This document shows positions 61,715 to 64,000 of a stretch of DNA of 64,000 nt, piece after piece. The notes beneath the pieces are model-generated. The model saw nothing but the letters and a program-made list of their open reading frames with translations, made no database searches and was not told where the DNA came from. Source of the stretch: Algoriphagus sp. CAU 1675 (GTDB lineage: Bacteria > Bacteroidota > Bacteroidia > Cytophagales > Cyclobacteriaceae). The DNA lies in contig NZ_JARHUI010000001.1 in assembly GCF_029222925.1 (NCBI RefSeq), positions 620,986 to 684,985 on the forward strand, in the 5' to 3' direction. Position 1 is the first letter of the stretch, and each line of letters starts with the position of its first letter. The position numbers were made by a program, and so were the translations under genes.

Positions 61715-63403
61715 CTAGTTTATTTTCTTGGAATACTTTCGCTTTCTCCTTGTTGAAATCAAACCACCAACTACGATCAATACAAGCACAGGAGCCAGTA
61801 CATTCAAAGTCTGCCAATATGTTTTTTGCTGGGCGGTTTTGACCTTGTTCAAAGGCCTGATTTGTAATGTCCTCGTCCGGGTCGAAATGATTCCTTCTGG
61901 ATTTTGAAGGTATTGGGCAAGGTTTTTCAAAAATAATTTGTTGGCAAAAGTCGTCTGGTTGAATGGGTCTTCACCCAAAGTCAGAGGAGCACCCGATTGA
62001 ATCGCTTTTTGACTTTGGAACAATTCCCCGTCCCCGATCACGACTACTTTTCCGGTACCGTTTTCTTTGAACTCATCTTTCGAAAATCCTTCTGGCAGGA
62101 ATCGGTTTTTAAACAAAGATGTAAACTCTCCTTCCAGTAAATAGGCCAAAGGAAGATTTTGAAGGGGAAAATCCTTGACTTCGGGTTGCCTGTCCAAATC
62201 ACTGAAGGCTACCCGAACGGGAGCAGGCAAAATTCTGGAAAAATCTGAAGTGAAAAGTAATGGAGTTTTTTTGATCCCCTCTGCCATCACCGTGTCCAGG
62301 GATGACGCAAACCTAAAATACACCACGTCCAGCCCTTTTGTGATCGGGTGCTGCTGCACACGGGAGGCCTGAATATAAAAGGGCCAAGGCAGTGGAACCA
62401 GCTGTTCCTGGTTGCCAAAATTGCCGCCCATTACAGGGAAATACCCAAAATTCAGGTCTTGGATCAGGTCATTGTTGATCCGGATTCCGTATTTGAAAAG
62501 AAGATTTTCCAGTCCGTTTTCCAAAGGCATTGCGAATGTTCCTTCTCCTCCAGCCTGTTCCACATCCACTGACACGCCGTCAGCTAAAACGACCAAATTT
62601 CCACCTCTTAGCACATATTGATCCAGAAGGTAAACTTCCTGTTCTGAGTAGCTTTCCTGAGGTCCTTCAATAAATAGAACACTGAAGTTTTGGAGGTCTT
62701 CCACCTTTTTGGCCTGTTCCATCGGGACTTTGAAAATCTCGAACTCTCCATCCAATGCCTCTACCAGTCCGAATCCTTCGTCCTCCTGCATTTCGCCATG
62801 CCCCATTAGAAGGGCTATGGCAGTGGAATTGGGATTAATCAATTTCCGGATGGCATTAGCCAATTCGAATTCCAGGTTTTCGATGGAGGAATTTAGAATT
62901 TGGTCCTCGTTCATCCCTCTTTCTCCTTTGAGGATCAGCGCGCCGGTTTCATAGGTGTCATCACTTACCAAAATTCCGGGGAAAATCAGTTGGGCCTCCT
63001 GCCCGGTATTTCTTGCAATGGTTAAATTGGTGGGATTGATCCCGTAATCGACCAAAGAATAAATAAACTCTTCCTGTAGGGAATCCACTACACTCAATGG
63101 ATCAAAATAGGAAAAGCTGATCTTCTGATTTGAGTAGGCATTGAAGGTACGTACGGTTTCCTCAATGGATTTTTGAAGTCTGCGCATTCCTCCGGGCAGG
63201 TTTTGTCCAGTAAGCAATATGTCTACGTGGAGGGGCTGGTCCAGCTGATCCAAAAGTTGCAAGGTAGCCGGGTGCAATGAAAAGCGCTTTTCTTCCGTCA
63301 GGTCTATTCTGAATCGGACTAGATTGGCCAGGAGAAATAGCAATACGATTCCTCCAAAAAGAAACAAAATTGATCGGGACTTATGGATTCCGGGCTTTTT
63401 CAT
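61715..63403 (-). CDS. gldG: Gliding motility ABC transporter component GldG
   Basis: This 562-residue membrane protein is the GldG partner of GldF and GldA, an ABC transporter tied to gliding in Bacteroidetes. It has one N-terminal membrane segment (ILFLFGGIVLLFLLANLVRF), a large periplasmic part (RFSLHPATLQLLDQLDQPLH, ALLMGHGEMQEDEGFGLVEA, VLFIEGPQESYSEQEVYLLD) and a C-terminal segment (VLAPVLVLIVVGGLIS). The start overlaps the gldF stop by four bases (ATGA), confirming the pair. Confidence 0.94.
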   Translation of the reverse strand: MKKPGIHKSRSILFLFGGIVLLFLLANLVRFRIDLTEEKRFSLHPATLQLLDQLDQPLHVDILLTGQNLPGGMRRLQKSIEETVRTFNAYSNQKISFSYFDPLSVVDSLQEEFIYSLVDYGINPTNLTIARNTGQEAQLIFPGILVSDDTYETGALILKGERGMNEDQILNSSIENLEFELANAIRKLINPNSTAIALLMGHGEMQEDEGFGLVEALDGEFEIFKVPMEQAKKVEDLQNFSVLFIEGPQESYSEQEVYLLDQYVLRGGNLVVLADGVSVDVEQAGGEGTFAMPLENGLENLLFKYGIRINNDLIQDLNFGYFPVMGGNFGNQEQLVPLPWPFYIQASRVQQHPITKGLDVVYFRFASSLDTVMAEGIKKTPLLFTSDFSRILPAPVRVAFSDLDRQPEVKDFPLQNLPLAYLLEGEFTSLFKNRFLPEGFSKDEFKENGTGKVVVIGDGELFQSQKAIQSGAPLTLGEDPFNQTTFANKLFLKNLAQYLQNPEGIISTRTRTLQIRPLNKVKTAQQKTYWQTLNVLAPVLVLIVVGGLISTRRKRKYSKKIN

Positions 63404-64000
63404 TTGCTTTTCAAAATCAAAATGGAAGTACCCAAAAATGTCCAGATCATACCGAGGAGGAAGAAGATATCTCTGCTGTCTACCACTCCTCTGCTCAGAC
63501 TGTTGTAATGATAGCTGAGGCTTAGTTCTTCAATCCAAAAGGCTAGGTTTCCTGAGAGCATTTCTGCTAGGGCTGTAAACCCGAAATACAGAAGAAAACA
63601 TAGAAATACCCCCAGCACAAAGGCAACCACCTGCTGGGACGTGAGACAACTTGCAAATAGCCCCACTGAAGCAAAGGTCGCTCCGATCATAAGTAATCCT
63701 ATCCAGCTTCCAAAAAAGCCTGCAAGGTCCAAGTTACCAGGAGGGTCTCCCAATTGACTGATGCTATAAGCATACAGAAGGGTGGGTAGAATTGCCAAAA
63801 CAACTAAGGAGACCAGTGCCAAATATTTTGCCAGGATGATCTGCCAAAGCGATAGGGGGGAGGTTCTCAATAATTCCCAGGTTCCGTTTTTTCTTTCATC
63901 AGCAATGGAGCGCATGGCAATTGCCGGAACCAGAAAAGTGAAAACATAAGGAGTAAAGGAAAAAAGGGCTTCCAAATCGGCATATCCATATTCCAAAACT
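63400..64000 (-). CDS. gldF: Gliding motility ABC permease GldF (partial)
   Basis: The gene is cut by the right edge; about 200 residues to the C-terminus are seen and about 40 at the start are missing. The visible part begins VLEYGYADLEALFSFTPYVF, followed by FLVPAIAMRSIADERKNGTW and several membrane segments (LVVLAILPTLLYAYSI, LMIGATFASVGLFASCL, VVAFVLGVFLCFLLYFGF). This matches the GldF permease. A TTG inside the visible part is not the true start, because the frame stays open to the window end. Confidence 0.93.
   Translation of the reverse strand, partial: VLEYGYADLEALFSFTPYVFTFLVPAIAMRSIADERKNGTWELLRTSPLSLWQIILAKYLALVSLVVLAILPTLLYAYSISQLGDPPGNLDLAGFFGSWIGLLMIGATFASVGLFASCLTSQQVVAFVLGVFLCFLLYFGFTALAEMLSGNLAFWIEELSLSYHYNSLSRGVVDSRDIFFLLGMIWTFLGTSILILKSK

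Noticed and set aside
1..64000. tRNA, rRNA, CRISPR arrays, insertion sequences or prophage genes
   Set aside because: No cloverleaf, rRNA-like stretch, regularly spaced repeats, transposase or phage gene was seen on either strand.

Overview
The window looks like the chromosome of a marine-type Bacteroidetes of the order Cytophagales, probably Cyclobacteriaceae near Algoriphagus. This rests on the gliding genes gldF and gldG, the many lipoproteins, the sulfatases, the Bacteroidetes-only families (DUF4290, DUF4221, 6-bladed propeller lipoproteins), the HEPN-tailed sulfite reductase and MurA with an active-site Asp. No tRNA, rRNA, insertion sequence or CRISPR array is visible.

Layout. 1-6185 (minus) is a run of exported proteins: an S9-type propeller peptidase (cut by the window edge), two lipoprotein sulfatases, a periplasmic cyclophilin, a DUF3500 protein and a multi-pass membrane protein. 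htpG (6568-8454) follows a 382-base spacer carrying a sigma-54-like promoter. 8700-11913 is an AT-rich accessory locus of two small secreted peptides, each followed by a large propeller-type lipoprotein, with a duplicated leader. 12022-19456 is a complete sulfate-assimilation and siroheme locus: Rrf2 regulator, DUF2061, APS reductase, CysD, CysN, sulfite reductase, SUMT and a Met8p-like enzyme. 19622-29142 holds metK, a fused trehalose-phosphate synthase/phosphatase, an amidase, a GH15 enzyme, an ECF sigma/anti-sigma/gmk/nadD operon and a lipid A acyltransferase. 29176-36267 holds a PcrA helicase, DUF4290, murA and a sugar-acid dehydratase with an SDR enzyme.

The most unusual part is 37371-45838. 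A 1698-residue protein with kinase, NTPase, GAF and adenylate cyclase domains is followed by a lipoxygenase homologue and then a short catalase-family protein. The lipoxygenase retains the expected iron ligands (H408, H413, H626, N630 and a C-terminal Ile). Lipoxygenase plus catalase-type hydroperoxide enzymes make oxylipins in corals and, as fusions, in some cyanobacteria. Here they appear as separate neighbouring genes behind a signalling protein, with a perfect 22-base palindrome 55 bases before the first gene.

45951-59982 is a carbohydrate and surface-degradation region: Tat-signal Nif3-like protein, DUF2059, a GMC oxidoreductase with its Tat-lipoprotein partner, M20 peptidase, GH13 amylase, GH25 muramidase, a third sulfatase, Gfo/Idh oxidoreductase, TIM-barrel isomerase and a DUF4221 lipoprotein. 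60069-64000 carries a VF530-family protein, dnaN, gldG and the 3' part of gldF.

Most transcription units are closed by clear hairpin-plus-T-run terminators, which supports the operon boundaries given here. Start codons were often moved inward from the longest reading frame when a signal peptide, a conserved N-terminus or an ATG overlap favoured it.
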